Assembly: GCA_965219125.1 (NCBI GenBank)
Contig: CBDCMO010000002.1
Coordinates: 1,860,001-1,924,000, forward strand
Source of the DNA: JBBSOK01 sp965219125
Lineage (GTDB): Bacteria; Bacteroidota; Bacteroidia; Flavobacteriales; Flavobacteriaceae
Length of the DNA: 64,000 nt
Reading direction: 5' to 3'
The position numbers were made by a program, and so were the translations under genes. Below the pieces are notes generated by a model that had not been told where the DNA came from, did no database searches, and was given only the letters and a program-made list of their open reading frames with translations. Of this stretch, positions 53,405-62,464 are shown in pieces (position 1 is the first letter of the stretch; every line of letters starts with the position of its first letter).

Positions 53405-54166
53405 ATGAAAAGCATCTATTTTTCAATTACCGTATTATTTATAAGTCTTTCAATTTTTTCTTGTAAGAATGATTCAGAAAAAGTTGAAGAAACTCAAGAA
53501 GCGCGAACCGATACAATCGCAAAAGTTGAAACTTCTGCATATATGTATGTTACTGCAAGTAGCGGTTTGAGTTTGCGCGCATTTCCAAATCTTCAAAGTG
53601 AAAAAGTTGCAGTTATGCCAATTGGCACAAAAGTAAAAATTGTTGCTGCGGAAGGGAAAATAACAATGAACGTTGGCGGCATTGATGGCGCAATGGATGA
53701 AGTGGAATACAACAATAAAAAAGGTTTTGCCTTTAACGGCTTTCTTTCAAAGTTTTTCCCGCCAGATATAGATAGTTCTGCAAAAGGATATGCTGAAAGT
53801 TTAAAGAATGATTTTCCACAAACAAAATATGCTGAAAGTACAGGCGGCACCGCAAGTGCTCCAACAAAAACTGAGACCATACTATTGCCAACCAACAAAT
53901 GGCACGAAGGTTTTTATGCAGCGCAGCAATTGTTTGGTTTCCCGAAAAGTTTTGCCTTTCCTAACCCAAAAGGCAGTAATGATGAAACGGTGCAAGATGC
54001 CAAACCTGCAAAAAATACACAAACCAGCGAGCTAAATATTTCCCGAAATGATAATGAGCTTCAAAAAATTACCTACCGTTACCAAACAATCAAATTTGGT
54101 TATACGGTTACAATTTCCAAAGAAGGCGCAATGATGAAATTGGAAAAAGTTGAGGAAATTGAATAA
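53405..54166 (+). CDS. SH3-domain lipoprotein
   Basis: A 253-aa lipoprotein (lipobox IFSC, Cys20). An SH3-type domain follows at about residues 45-115: ASSGLSLRAFPNLQSEKVAV, MPIGTKVKIVAAEG and YNNKKGFAFNGFLSKFF. The C-terminal half (LPTNKWHEGFYAAQQLFGFP, then ELQKITYRYQTIKFGYTVTI) is not recognised. It is probably anchored in the periplasmic face of the envelope. It stands alone after the dinB-side repeat. Confidence 0.85.
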   Translation: MKSIYFSITVLFISLSIFSCKNDSEKVEETQEARTDTIAKVETSAYMYVTASSGLSLRAFPNLQSEKVAVMPIGTKVKIVAAEGKITMNVGGIDGAMDEVEYNNKKGFAFNGFLSKFFPPDIDSSAKGYAESLKNDFPQTKYAESTGGTASAPTKTETILLPTNKWHEGFYAAQQLFGFPKSFAFPNPKGSNDETVQDAKPAKNTQTSELNISRNDNELQKITYRYQTIKFGYTVTISKEGAMMKLEKVEEIE

Positions 54167-54247
54167 ATGAAATATAAAAATTTTAGAATATGTTAAGTTT
54201 TTGTGAAAATAATTATTTATATTACAGAATATTTAATACCCATAATT

Positions 54248-55393
54248 TTGAAAAACTTTTACATCTTCATTTTAGCTCTTACTTTTACCTTAACTTCATA
54301 TAGTCAAAACTTCTGTGAATCTTCTGCATATTCTCCAAATAAAAGTTTGATTGTCGGAAATAATAATCATCCCGATTATACCAATTATTCATTTTGTGTG
54401 AAAATTTATATTCACGTATTACAACGTTCTGATGATAGTGGAGGGCAAAGTGTGAATAATGTAAATATTGCAGTCCAAAAATTAAATACAGCTTTCAATT
54501 CAAAAAACATCTATTTTAAGTGGAATAATAATATTAATTATATCAAAAACACTAGTTACTATAATTCTCCAGGAAATGTTTTTAATACTTCTACATACGA
54601 CCATAGTGATGGCATCGATATTTATATGGGAGATGATTATGCTAATCATCCAATATCTGGAGAAGGTTATGGACTCACTGCAGGAATAGGCGCATCTTCA
54701 AAATTTGTCCTAACAGGACAACACCTTGGCTTACCTCAATATCCTATTGTAAGATCTTTTGTAATGGCTCACGAAATGGGTCATGTATTCAATTTATGGC
54801 ATACACGACATGGAACTGTTATTGAAGATATAGATGACGATCCAAATCAATGCTCAGAATTAGTTAATGGCAGTAATGGTGGTATTTGCGGTGATTATAT
54901 AGCAGATACACCAGCAGATCCCGGAATGAGTAATGTCAGTGATTCCAATTGTTTTTGGCCAGTGCAACTGTATGATGCTAATAATGATCTTTATAATCCT
55001 GACGAAACTAATTTTATGGGTTATACCCATACAAATTGTATGAATTATTTTTCAGACGGACAATTTTCTAGAATGAAAAAAGCATTGGCTTTAATACCTT
55101 TTCTACAATTAACAACAGAATACATTACGTTTCCTGGAAATCCTTGTTCTTCTTTAGGTTTCAAAGCATATCCAAACGCTGCAGACAATGAACTTCATTT
55201 AGATCTTACGGAAAAACCCTACGCCCTTTACACATACCAATTATATAATATTAATGGAGAGATTGTTCAATCTGGAGATAGTTACAATATTATTAAGACT
55301 TTAGATACATCAGAATTACAGAATGGCTCATATTTTTTACATTTTTATGAAGATGGTGAAATGATTATTAAACAGATTATTATACAACATTAA
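54248..55393 (+). CDS. M43-like zinc metalloprotease with T9SS sorting domain
   Basis: About 381 aa from the TTG at 54248, which opens a good signal peptide (KNFYIFILALTFTLTSYSQ). The catalytic motif HEMGHVFNLWH (HExxHxxGxxH-like, with Asn-Leu in place of the usual Gly-Leu) is near residue 175. Downstream come a Cys-rich region (GGICGDYIADTPADP) and NFMGYTHTNCMNYFSDGQ with the Met-turn-like segment, as in pappalysin-type peptidases. A type-A T9SS domain ends the protein (FKAYPNAADNELHLDL, LQNGSYFLHFYEDGEMIIKQ). A GTG at 54203 is an alternative start. The leucine-rich-repeat gene follows after 3 bp. Confidence 0.88.
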   Translation: MKNFYIFILALTFTLTSYSQNFCESSAYSPNKSLIVGNNNHPDYTNYSFCVKIYIHVLQRSDDSGGQSVNNVNIAVQKLNTAFNSKNIYFKWNNNINYIKNTSYYNSPGNVFNTSTYDHSDGIDIYMGDDYANHPISGEGYGLTAGIGASSKFVLTGQHLGLPQYPIVRSFVMAHEMGHVFNLWHTRHGTVIEDIDDDPNQCSELVNGSNGGICGDYIADTPADPGMSNVSDSNCFWPVQLYDANNDLYNPDETNFMGYTHTNCMNYFSDGQFSRMKKALALIPFLQLTTEYITFPGNPCSSLGFKAYPNAADNELHLDLTEKPYALYTYQLYNINGEIVQSGDSYNIIKTLDTSELQNGSYFLHFYEDGEMIIKQIIIQH

Positions 55394-55396
55394 GTC

Positions 55397-56455
55397 ATGA
55401 ATATAATTAAACTATACATTCTATTATTTACAACAGTAACATATGCCCAATTTACGGCAATTCCAGATATAAATTTTGAAACATTCTTGGAGCAAAACAA
55501 TATGGGTGATGGTACAAATGGGAATGGCTTGGTATTAACTGCTAATATTGAAAATGTAACCAGCCTTAATATTCCCCAAACTTCAACTGTTACCGACCTT
55601 ACGGGGATTGAAGATTTTATAAGTTTAGAATTTTTAAATTTTAGTTATCATCTAGTCTCATCTGTAGATTTGTCTAATAACTTAAATTTAACAAGGCTTG
55701 CTTGTATTGGAAACACATTAAGTTCATTAGATCTTTCAAATAATATTTTATTGGAAGAATTAGCTTGCCAGGAAAATGTATTACAAACTCTCACAATTAA
55801 TAGTATAAACCTTACGTTCTTAGAATGCTTCAATAATAGTTTGGAAACTATTGATATTTCAAATTGTATAAATTTACGCAGTTTAAATTGTCATAGGAAT
55901 AGTCTTATGGCAATTGATGTTAGCAATAACCCGAATTTAGAATTTTTTGATTGTGCCCGTAATAATATTTTAAGTATAGATATAACAAATAACACTTCGC
56001 TTTTATATTTTCTCGCACCAAATAATTCAGAACTTGTTGATCTTGAAATGAGAAATGGCAACAATGCAAGTTTAAAAGCTGTTAACATTTCTGGGACGGA
56101 TAATTTAACTTGTGCGCTTGTAGATGATGCAAGCGCCTCCTATCTCCAAAATTGGAGTAAAGATGACTTTACAAATTTTGTGAACAACGAGGCTGAATGT
56201 GCAGCGTTGGGTCTACAATCTTTTACCAAGAACAGTATAGAAGTTTATCCAAACCCAACTACAAGTTATTTACATATAAATTCCAAAGATGATGTAATTA
56301 ATAGTGTAGTTATTTACAATATGAACGGTACAATTGTAAATTCTGTTCAAGAAAACGTACAAAAAATTGATATGTCAAATTTACCTGATGGTTTCTTTAT
56401 ATTAAATATAGAAACTGAAACCAATAATTTCGTTCAAAAAATCATCAAACAGTAA
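55397..56455 (+). CDS. leucine-rich-repeat protein with T9SS sorting domain
   Basis: A 352-aa exported protein: signal peptide (IIKLYILLFTTVTYAQ), then about eight 20-22-residue leucine-rich repeats of the internalin-like type (for example SSVDLSNNLNLTRLACIGN and SSLDLSNNILLEELACQEN), each with a conserved Cys before Asn. The end is a type-A T9SS domain (IEVYPNPTTSYLHINS, YNMNGTIVNSVQE, DGFFILNIETETNNFVQK). It follows the metalloprotease by 3 bp, so they are expressed together. Leucine-rich repeats of this kind bind proteins or glycans. Confidence 0.9.
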   Translation: MNIIKLYILLFTTVTYAQFTAIPDINFETFLEQNNMGDGTNGNGLVLTANIENVTSLNIPQTSTVTDLTGIEDFISLEFLNFSYHLVSSVDLSNNLNLTRLACIGNTLSSLDLSNNILLEELACQENVLQTLTINSINLTFLECFNNSLETIDISNCINLRSLNCHRNSLMAIDVSNNPNLEFFDCARNNILSIDITNNTSLLYFLAPNNSELVDLEMRNGNNASLKAVNISGTDNLTCALVDDASASYLQNWSKDDFTNFVNNEAECAALGLQSFTKNSIEVYPNPTTSYLHINSKDDVINSVVIYNMNGTIVNSVQENVQKIDMSNLPDGFFILNIETETNNFVQKIIKQ

Positions 56456-56488
56456 GACTTTGGTAAAATTTCTTGAGTCTTAAAAAAA

Positions 56489-57919
56489 CTACTTCACCAG
56501 ACTAACCCTTAACGTATTTACCATTCCCTTATCTACAATAGGCATTGCGGCTAGGTTTATTAGGTAATCGCCTTTTTGTACGTAGCCTGCTTTTTGGGCA
56601 ATGGCATTCACATCGTCCACTGTTTCGTCTGTGCTTACAAATTTGTCGTAGTAAAAAGCTTTTACGCCCCAAAGTAAATTAAGGCGCGATAAGATGCGCT
56701 TATTGCTAGTAAAGGCTAAAATAAAACTATCTGGCCGCCAAGCTGAAATCTGGAAAGCTGTATAACCACTATTTGTCAACGTGCAAATTGCTTTAGCTTC
56801 AATCTCGTTTGCCATATTTGCTGCATGGTAACAAATACTTTTTGTAATATAACGGTTTGTTTTAATCTGTGGTGGATCTTGCGGCACGTGAATTAGAGGT
56901 GAATTTTCTACATTACGTACAATCTTGGACATTGTTTTTATAACCTCTACCGGATATTTACCAACTGATGTTTCGCCACTTAACATTACTGCATCGGCGC
57001 CGTCCATAACGCTGTTTGCAACATCATTAACCTCAGCTCTAGTTGGTGTGAGAGAGCTTATCATTGTTTCCATCATTTGGGTTGCAATGATTACGGGAAT
57101 TCTTGCTCTTTTAGCAGTTAGCACCAAGTTTTTTTGAATTAAAGGCACTTCTTCCGCAGGAACTTCAACCCCTAAATCGCCTCTTGCTACCATTAATCCA
57201 TCGCAATAGGCCACAATTTTATCTATGTTTTTAACGGCTTCAGGCTTTTCAATTTTTGCTATTATGGGTATTTTATAATCGCAATATGCTTCAATTAACG
57301 CTTGTAATTCCTGCAAGTCTTTTTCATTTCGCACAAAGCTTAACGCCAACCAATCTACTTGTTGTTCAATTGCAAAAATGGCGTCTTTCTTGTCTTTACT
57401 AGTTAATGCAGGTAATGATATTTGGGTGTTTGGTAGGTTTACACCTTTTTTACTTCTAAGCGGTCCGCCTTGAATTACCTTTACTTTTACTTCTTTTTTT
57501 CCATCGGTTGAAAGTACTTCGAACATTAACTTTCCGTCATCCAATAAAACGCGCTCGCCTGCTTTTACATCTTTTGGAAAGTTGTCATAATTCATATAAA
57601 CCTTTTTGCTGTCGCCTTCAAAAGGTTTTCCAGTGCAAAAAGAAATTTCATCGCCTGGACTTACAATTACTTCTTCCTTCATTACTCCGACCCTTAATTT
57701 TGGACCTTGTAAATCGCCAAGAATGGCTGTGCTGCTACCTAATTCTTCAGAAAGTTCCCGTATGGTTTTTATTGTCTTTTTGACGTTGGCGTAATCTGCG
57801 TGCGAAAAGTTTACGCGAAATACATCTACACCTTCTAAAATCATTTGTTTTATTACTTCCCTATCTGAAGTTGCTGGGCCTAAAGTGGCTACTATTTTTG
57901 TTCTTTTTAGATTCGGCAT
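56489..57919 (-). CDS. pyk: pyruvate kinase
   Basis: A 476-aa enzyme of lower glycolysis. TKIVATLGPATSDREVIKQM, FRVNFSHADY, the active-site Lys in IIAKIEKPEAVKNID, GLMVARGDLGVEVPAEEVPL and TRAEVNDVANSVMDGADAVM (which precedes LSGETSVGKYP) are all present. The start overlaps the preceding gene stop as TAATG, so translation is coupled to the IPExxxVDY gene. Confidence 0.97.
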   Translation of the reverse strand: MPNLKRTKIVATLGPATSDREVIKQMILEGVDVFRVNFSHADYANVKKTIKTIRELSEELGSSTAILGDLQGPKLRVGVMKEEVIVSPGDEISFCTGKPFEGDSKKVYMNYDNFPKDVKAGERVLLDDGKLMFEVLSTDGKKEVKVKVIQGGPLRSKKGVNLPNTQISLPALTSKDKKDAIFAIEQQVDWLALSFVRNEKDLQELQALIEAYCDYKIPIIAKIEKPEAVKNIDKIVAYCDGLMVARGDLGVEVPAEEVPLIQKNLVLTAKRARIPVIIATQMMETMISSLTPTRAEVNDVANSVMDGADAVMLSGETSVGKYPVEVIKTMSKIVRNVENSPLIHVPQDPPQIKTNRYITKSICYHAANMANEIEAKAICTLTNSGYTAFQISAWRPDSFILAFTSNKRILSRLNLLWGVKAFYYDKFVSTDETVDDVNAIAQKAGYVQKGDYLINLAAMPIVDKGMVNTLRVSLVK

Positions 57920-58410
57920 TATTCAAAAATTAAATTTTTTATGGATTTTATATTGTCCAATTCTATTTTATATGCGGTAATCACATGTTCTATATTATTT
58001 ATTTCAAGAAGCAAATTGCTGAAATATAGACTGTCTTCTTCTTCATTCAATTTCAGGAGATAATCCACTTGCTTAAATTCTGGCAATAGATATGAAATTA
58101 TGATATTCTCGGTTTCAGATTCGCCAAAAAGTCCGCCGGAACTCATAACATAAGCTTCACGACTTTTGCATTTATTACCGACCAAATTGAAGTGTTTATA
58201 TTGAAATCCATTTACAAATTCATACATTGGGAAGGTAATTTCCAAGCCTTTCTTTGAAAAATCTAAATCCCTACGTTTTCTCTCTAAACGCAGATTTGCA
58301 TATTTATTAAGTAAAAATGCAACTTTGTAAGGTTCTTCATTGCAATGAATGGCTATGATTGAAAAATCATCTTCAAAATCATCTTCCAATAACAGCTTAT
58401 GATTTGCCAT
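57919..58410 (-). CDS. IPExxxVDY family protein
   Basis: A 163-aa Bacteroidota-specific protein. The family motif appears as LLPEFKQVDYLLKL near residue 110. The sequence is otherwise mixed alpha/beta, with no signal or membrane segment. The function is not known. It sits between rnc and pyk, and its stop overlaps the pyk start (TAATG). A hairpin at 58437-58468 separates it from rnc. Confidence 0.9.
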   Translation of the reverse strand: MANHKLLLEDDFEDDFSIIAIHCNEEPYKVAFLLNKYANLRLERKRRDLDFSKKGLEITFPMYEFVNGFQYKHFNLVGNKCKSREAYVMSSGGLFGESETENIIISYLLPEFKQVDYLLKLNEEEDSLYFSNLLLEINNIEHVITAYKIELDNIKSIKNLIFE

Positions 58411-58436
58411 TGCTTTATTTTGGCGTAAAAATAAAC

Positions 58437-58468
58437 AATTATGAATTCAGAATTATAAATTCATAATT
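58437..58468. repeat. inverted repeat between rnc and the IPExxxVDY gene
   Basis: AATTATGAATT (58437-58447) and AATTCATAATT (58458-58468) are perfect 11-bp arms around a 10-nt loop, 27 bp before the IPExxxVDY start. AT-rich and without a T-run on the minus strand, so a weak terminator, processing site or repeat. A TATTTTTA box lies just after it on the minus strand and may be a promoter for IPExxxVDY-pyk. Confidence 0.55.
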
Positions 58469-58567
58469 TTAATAACGTTAAGATAAATGGCAAATAAGAT
58501 GACACCAATAATTTTGATGCAATTAAAGAAAACGTTTGAAGTATTACTACATTGAAGTTTCGAGAAG

Positions 58568-59308
58568 TTATCTAACGGCTTCCCGCTTAATTTTCAATTT
58601 ATAAAATGCTCTTTTTGCGGCCCGCTCTTCGGCCTTTTTCTTTGAAGTGGCTCTAGCTTTCGTAATAACTTTTTCCTCTAAAATTAGCTTGACGGCAAAA
58701 TGTTTTAAAGCTTCATTGCCATTGTCTTCATAAATTTCAAATTTGAAAGGCTTTTTGGTTTTCTGGCACCATTCTATGAAAAGGCTTTTGTAACTTATAA
58801 CTTTTCCCTCAAGCTTTTCAATATCTACGTAAGGTTTAATTACGCGTTTGTAGATAAACTTTTCGCAATATTTAAAACCGCGATCTAAATAAATGGCGCC
58901 AACTAGCGATTCAAAAACGTTACCATAAATATTACCGCCAAATTGTTGGGTTGGCACCGATGTTTTGACTAAACTTAGTAATTGCATATCGCGCCCAAGC
59001 TCGTTTAAATGTTCACGGCTTACAACTTTAGAGCGCATTTTTGTGAGATAACCTTCATTTCCGTCCGGCACTTTTTTATATAAATGGGCGGCGATTACGC
59101 TACTTAACATAGCGTCGCCAAGAAATTCCAAGCGTTCGTAATTTTGTGGAAGACCTTCACTGTTCTTTTCATTAGTTGAACGATGTGTAAAGGCTGTTTC
59201 GTAGATTGAAATATCTTTGGGTGCAAAACCCAATAGTTTTTTAACGGTACTGAAAAATTTCCCTTCTCTGTCTGAGCGGGAAGAAAATATGTTTTTAAAG
59301 CTTGGCAT
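58568..59308 (-). CDS. rnc: ribonuclease III
   Basis: A 246-aa double-strand RNA endonuclease. The signature YERLEFLGDAMLSSVIAAHL is near residue 60, the second catalytic acidic residues lie in NVFESLVGAIYLDRGF near 130, and a dsRNA-binding domain follows at about 170-240 with ITKARATSKKKAEERAAKRA. The start follows fabF by 7 bp. The acpP-fabF-rnc order is standard. Confidence 0.96.
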   Translation of the reverse strand: MPSFKNIFSSRSDREGKFFSTVKKLLGFAPKDISIYETAFTHRSTNEKNSEGLPQNYERLEFLGDAMLSSVIAAHLYKKVPDGNEGYLTKMRSKVVSREHLNELGRDMQLLSLVKTSVPTQQFGGNIYGNVFESLVGAIYLDRGFKYCEKFIYKRVIKPYVDIEKLEGKVISYKSLFIEWCQKTKKPFKFEIYEDNGNEALKHFAVKLILEEKVITKARATSKKKAEERAAKRAFYKLKIKREAVR

Positions 59309-59315
59309 TAAAAAT

Positions 59316-60569
59316 CTAAGCGTCTAATTTTTTAAAGAGCACGCAGGCATTATGGCCTCCAAAACCGAACGTATTGCTCATTGCGACTTTAATATCACGC
59401 TTTTGAGCTTTATTTAAAGTTAGATTTAAGGAAGGATCTATATTTTCATCAACCGTGGTGTGATTAATAGTTGGTGGAACAATACCGTGTTGCATAGAAA
59501 GGATAGACGAAATAGCCTCAATCGCTCCAGCTGCACCCAACAAATGACCGGTCATAGACTTGGTTGAATTGATATTTATATCTTTTGCATGTTCCCCAAA
59601 TACCTTACTTATAGCTTTTAATTCTGCAACATCACCTAAAGGTGTTGACGTTCCGTGTGTGTTGATTGCATCAACTTGATTTGGAGTCATATTGGCGTCT
59701 CGCAAACAATTCTGCATAACGCGAACTACACCTATACCTTCTGGGTGCGGTGCGGTCATGTGATAGGCATCACTGCTCATACCGCCACCTACAAGTTCAG
59801 CATAAATTTTGGCACCCCGTTTTTTAGCATGCTCGTATTCTTCAAGGATAAGAGCGCCGGCACCTTCTCCCAAAACGAATCCATCGCGAGTTGCGTCAAA
59901 TGGTCTGCTGGCAGTTTCAGGACTGTCGTTACGTGTGCTCAAAGCGTGCATAGCATTAAAACCACCCATACCCGCTTTTGTAACTGCAGCTTCACTACCA
60001 CCGGTAACTATAATATCGCAATGGCCCAAGCGTATGTAGTTTAATGCATCTATCATAGCATTTGCAGCAGAGGCGCAAGCTGATACCGTAGTATAGTTTG
60101 GCCCCATAAATCCATGTTTGATAGAAATATTTGCCGGAGCAATATCCGCTATCATTTTAGGAATAAAAAAGGGGTTGAAACGTGGTGTTCCATCCCCTTC
60201 TGCAAAATTTATAACTTCATCTTGAAAGGTTTCAAGACCTCCAATACCTGCTCCCCAAATAACACCAACTCTATATTTATCAACCATATTCAGGTCAATT
60301 TTAGCGTCTTTTATAGCTTCATCACTAGAAACTAAGGCATATTGGGCAAAACGGTCTAATTTTCGGGCCTCTTTCCTGTCAAAATAATTTTCTGCGTTAA
60401 AATTTTTGAGCTCGCAGGCGAATTTTGTTTTGAACTTTTCAGCATCAAAATATGTTATAGGCGCGCAACCACTCTTGCCGGCAACTAAGGCGTCCCAATA
60501 ATCTGAAACGCTGTTACCAATAGGCGTAAGGGCTCCAAGGCCTGTAACTACAACTCGCTTTAACTCCAT
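59316..60569 (-). CDS. fabF: 3-oxoacyl-[acyl-carrier-protein] synthase II
   Basis: A 417-aa condensing enzyme of fatty-acid elongation. The nucleophile Cys lies in TVSACASAANAM (about 164), the first His in NTHGTSTPLGDVAE (about 304) and the second in STKSMTGHLLGAAGAIEA, with SNTFGFGGHNACVLF at the C-terminus. Length is normal. It is 9 bp after acpP. Confidence 0.97.
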   Translation of the reverse strand: MELKRVVVTGLGALTPIGNSVSDYWDALVAGKSGCAPITYFDAEKFKTKFACELKNFNAENYFDRKEARKLDRFAQYALVSSDEAIKDAKIDLNMVDKYRVGVIWGAGIGGLETFQDEVINFAEGDGTPRFNPFFIPKMIADIAPANISIKHGFMGPNYTTVSACASAANAMIDALNYIRLGHCDIIVTGGSEAAVTKAGMGGFNAMHALSTRNDSPETASRPFDATRDGFVLGEGAGALILEEYEHAKKRGAKIYAELVGGGMSSDAYHMTAPHPEGIGVVRVMQNCLRDANMTPNQVDAINTHGTSTPLGDVAELKAISKVFGEHAKDININSTKSMTGHLLGAAGAIEAISSILSMQHGIVPPTINHTTVDENIDPSLNLTLNKAQKRDIKVAMSNTFGFGGHNACVLFKKLDA

Positions 60570-60578
60570 AAAGGTTTC

Positions 60579-60812
60579 TTATTTTGTTCCTTCAATGTAG
60601 GAGATAGCTTGACCAACTGTTGCGATATTCTCTGCTTGGTCGTCCGGAATCTGGATATCAAATTCTTTTTCAAATTCCATAATAAGCTCAACCGTATCTA
60701 GTGAGTCTGCTCCTAGGTCGTTTGTGAAGCTAGCTTCTGTTACAACCTCATTCTCGTCTACGCCTAATTTGTCTACGATAATAGCTTTTACTCTTGATGC
60801 AATGTCTGACAT
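60579..60812 (-). CDS. acpP: acyl carrier protein
   Basis: A 77-aa acidic helical protein. The phosphopantetheine site is Ser37 in [16 protein letters not shown]. It heads the acpP-fabF-rnc operon and diverges from purN. A -7 box lies at 60845-60852. Confidence 0.97.
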   Translation of the reverse strand: MSDIASRVKAIIVDKLGVDENEVVTEASFTNDLGADSLDTVELIMEFEKEFDIQIPDDQAENIATVGQAISYIEGTK

Positions 60813-60844
60813 AATTCTTTTGTTTTAATTTTAATAGTAAGTGG

Positions 60845-60852
60845 CAAAAATA
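60845..60852 (-). promoter_or_regulatory. candidate -7 box for acpP-fabF-rnc
   Basis: Plus-strand CAAAAATA reads TATTTTTG on the minus strand, fitting TAnnTTTG, 32 bp before the acpP ATG. No clear TTTG -33 box is seen at 18-19 bp. Confidence 0.5.
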
Positions 60853-61018
60853 AAATATTTTAAGTTATAACCTCACTTTAAGTTCAAAATGTCACTTTAG
60901 AATCGCTAAAAGTTTCATTTCAATTAAAATCAAAGTTTTTTTGTTTGCGGAATATAAAATTTGTCCGCTTACAATTAACCAATTTAAACATTTTATGGCG
61001 AAGTAAACCGTATTGCTT

Positions 61019-61026
61019 TACTTTTG
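61019..61026 (+). promoter_or_regulatory. candidate -7 box for purN
   Basis: TACTTTTG fits TAnnTTTG. It lies 50 bp before the TTG at 61077 and within the artificial N-terminal extension of the longer open frame that begins at 60945, which argues for the later start. Confidence 0.4.
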
Positions 61027-61076
61027 TTATTGATTTTTTAATTAATACTTCTGTGAAGACTTTAGAAAACGTAGGA

Positions 61077-61667
61077 TTGAAGAAGAGAATTGTCATTTTT
61101 GCATCGGGAAATGGTACAAATGCCGAGCATATTATTAAATACTTTCAACGAACTCCGTTTGCCGAAGTCGTTCTTGTTATCTCAAACAATAAAGATGCCA
61201 AAGTTTTAGAGCGTGCTAATAACTTGAACGTTAAAACATTACATTTCAGTAAAAAACAATTTACTTCTTCGGAATTAATTTTGAAGAAATTAAAAACCAT
61301 CAATCCAAATATTATTGTACTAGCAGGTTTTCTATTGAAGTTTCCTGAAAATATTCTTAAAGCATTTGAAAACAAAGTATTTAATATTCACCCGGCCTTA
61401 CTGCCGAAATACGGAGGAAAAGGAATGTACGGCAACCACGTGCACCGAGCGGTTTTAGAAAATAATGAAACAGAAACCGGAATAACGATACATTACGTAA
61501 ACGAAAATTATGATGAAGGTGCTATAATTTTTCAGAAAAGCACTGCTCTTTCAAATAATGAAACGGTTGAAAGCATTGCGGAGAAGGTTCATAAGTTGGA
61601 ATTGGAGTATTTTCCGAATGTAATTGAAGGTGTTATTCAAAATTCCACGTTTAAAATTCAAGATTGA
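61077..61667 (+). CDS. purN: phosphoribosylglycinamide formyltransferase
   Basis: About 196 aa. This enzyme formylates GAR in purine synthesis. RIVIFASGNGTNAEHIIKYF is the N-terminal block; the catalytic Asn-His pair is in VFNIHPALLPKYGGKGMYGN, and the Asp lies in NENYDEGAIIFQ. The open frame extends to 60945, but the upstream 44 codons resemble non-coding DNA. TTG at 61077 gives MKKRIVIFASG, the usual flavobacterial start; GTG at 61053 is a second choice. Confidence 0.93.
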   Translation: MKKRIVIFASGNGTNAEHIIKYFQRTPFAEVVLVISNNKDAKVLERANNLNVKTLHFSKKQFTSSELILKKLKTINPNIIVLAGFLLKFPENILKAFENKVFNIHPALLPKYGGKGMYGNHVHRAVLENNETETGITIHYVNENYDEGAIIFQKSTALSNNETVESIAEKVHKLELEYFPNVIEGVIQNSTFKIQD

Positions 61668-61752
61668 AAAAACTTCGTTATTTATTATTCGTCATTCGAT
61701 ATTCTGAGTTAAAATAGTTCAAAAATCGTTAATCAGTAATCGTTAATTTTTT

Positions 61753-62388
61753 ATGACCAAAAAGAAGCAAAAATACTATGTTGTCTGGTTCGGCAATCCT
61801 ACTGGCATTTATAGCAGTTGGAAAGATTGCAAAAAAGCAATAGACGGAATTGCAGGCGCGCAATACAAAAGTTTTGAAACTGCCACCGAAGCTAAAAAAG
61901 CATACGCTGGCAATTACGCAGATTATAAAGGCAAAACGGTTAAAAAGAAGATTTCAAAAGAACTACTGGCAAAAATTGGGCAACCAAATTTATATTCAAT
62001 CGCGGTAGATGCAGCAAGTAGCGGCAATCCTGGTAAAATGGAGTATCGCGGGGTAGATACGCAGACACAAAAACAATTATTCCATCAAGGTCCATTTTTA
62101 CAAGGTACCAATAATATAGGAGAGTTTCTAGCATTGGTTCACGGACTGGCATTTTTACAAAAACACAATAGCGACCGCATAATTTATACCGACAGCCGCA
62201 TTGCGATGGGTTGGACTAAAAAGAAAAAGTGCAATACAAAACTTCAGTTAAATTCTAAAAACAAAGATGTTTTTGAATTGGTAACTCGTGCCGAAAACTG
62301 GCTAAAATCAAATACCTTTCAAACAAAAATTGTTAAATGGGAAACCAAAGTTTGGGGCGAGATTCCGGCTGATTTTGGTAGGAAGTGA
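61753..62388 (+). CDS. ribonuclease H family protein with viroplasmin domain
   Basis: A 211-aa protein. The N-terminal caulimovirus-viroplasmin-like domain is KYYVVWFGNPTGIYSSWKDC and QYKSFETATEAKKAYAG (residues 8-50). The RNase H fold follows: YSIAVDAASSGNPGKMEY (first Asp), GTNNIGEFLALVHGL (Glu) and IIYTDSRIAMGW (Asp), with catalytic acids intact. This matches Bacteroidota RNase HI forms that carry an extra RNA-hybrid-binding domain. A run of ATCGTTAAT repeats (about 61724-61749) precedes the start. Confidence 0.93.
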   Translation: MTKKKQKYYVVWFGNPTGIYSSWKDCKKAIDGIAGAQYKSFETATEAKKAYAGNYADYKGKTVKKKISKELLAKIGQPNLYSIAVDAASSGNPGKMEYRGVDTQTQKQLFHQGPFLQGTNNIGEFLALVHGLAFLQKHNSDRIIYTDSRIAMGWTKKKKCNTKLQLNSKNKDVFELVTRAENWLKSNTFQTKIVKWETKVWGEIPADFGRK

Positions 62389-62464
62389 TAATTTTAGTGC
62401 AGCAAATGCTTGTGTAGAATTCTTAAAACCTAATATTTGTAAATATTATTTAATCCAAATGTCC

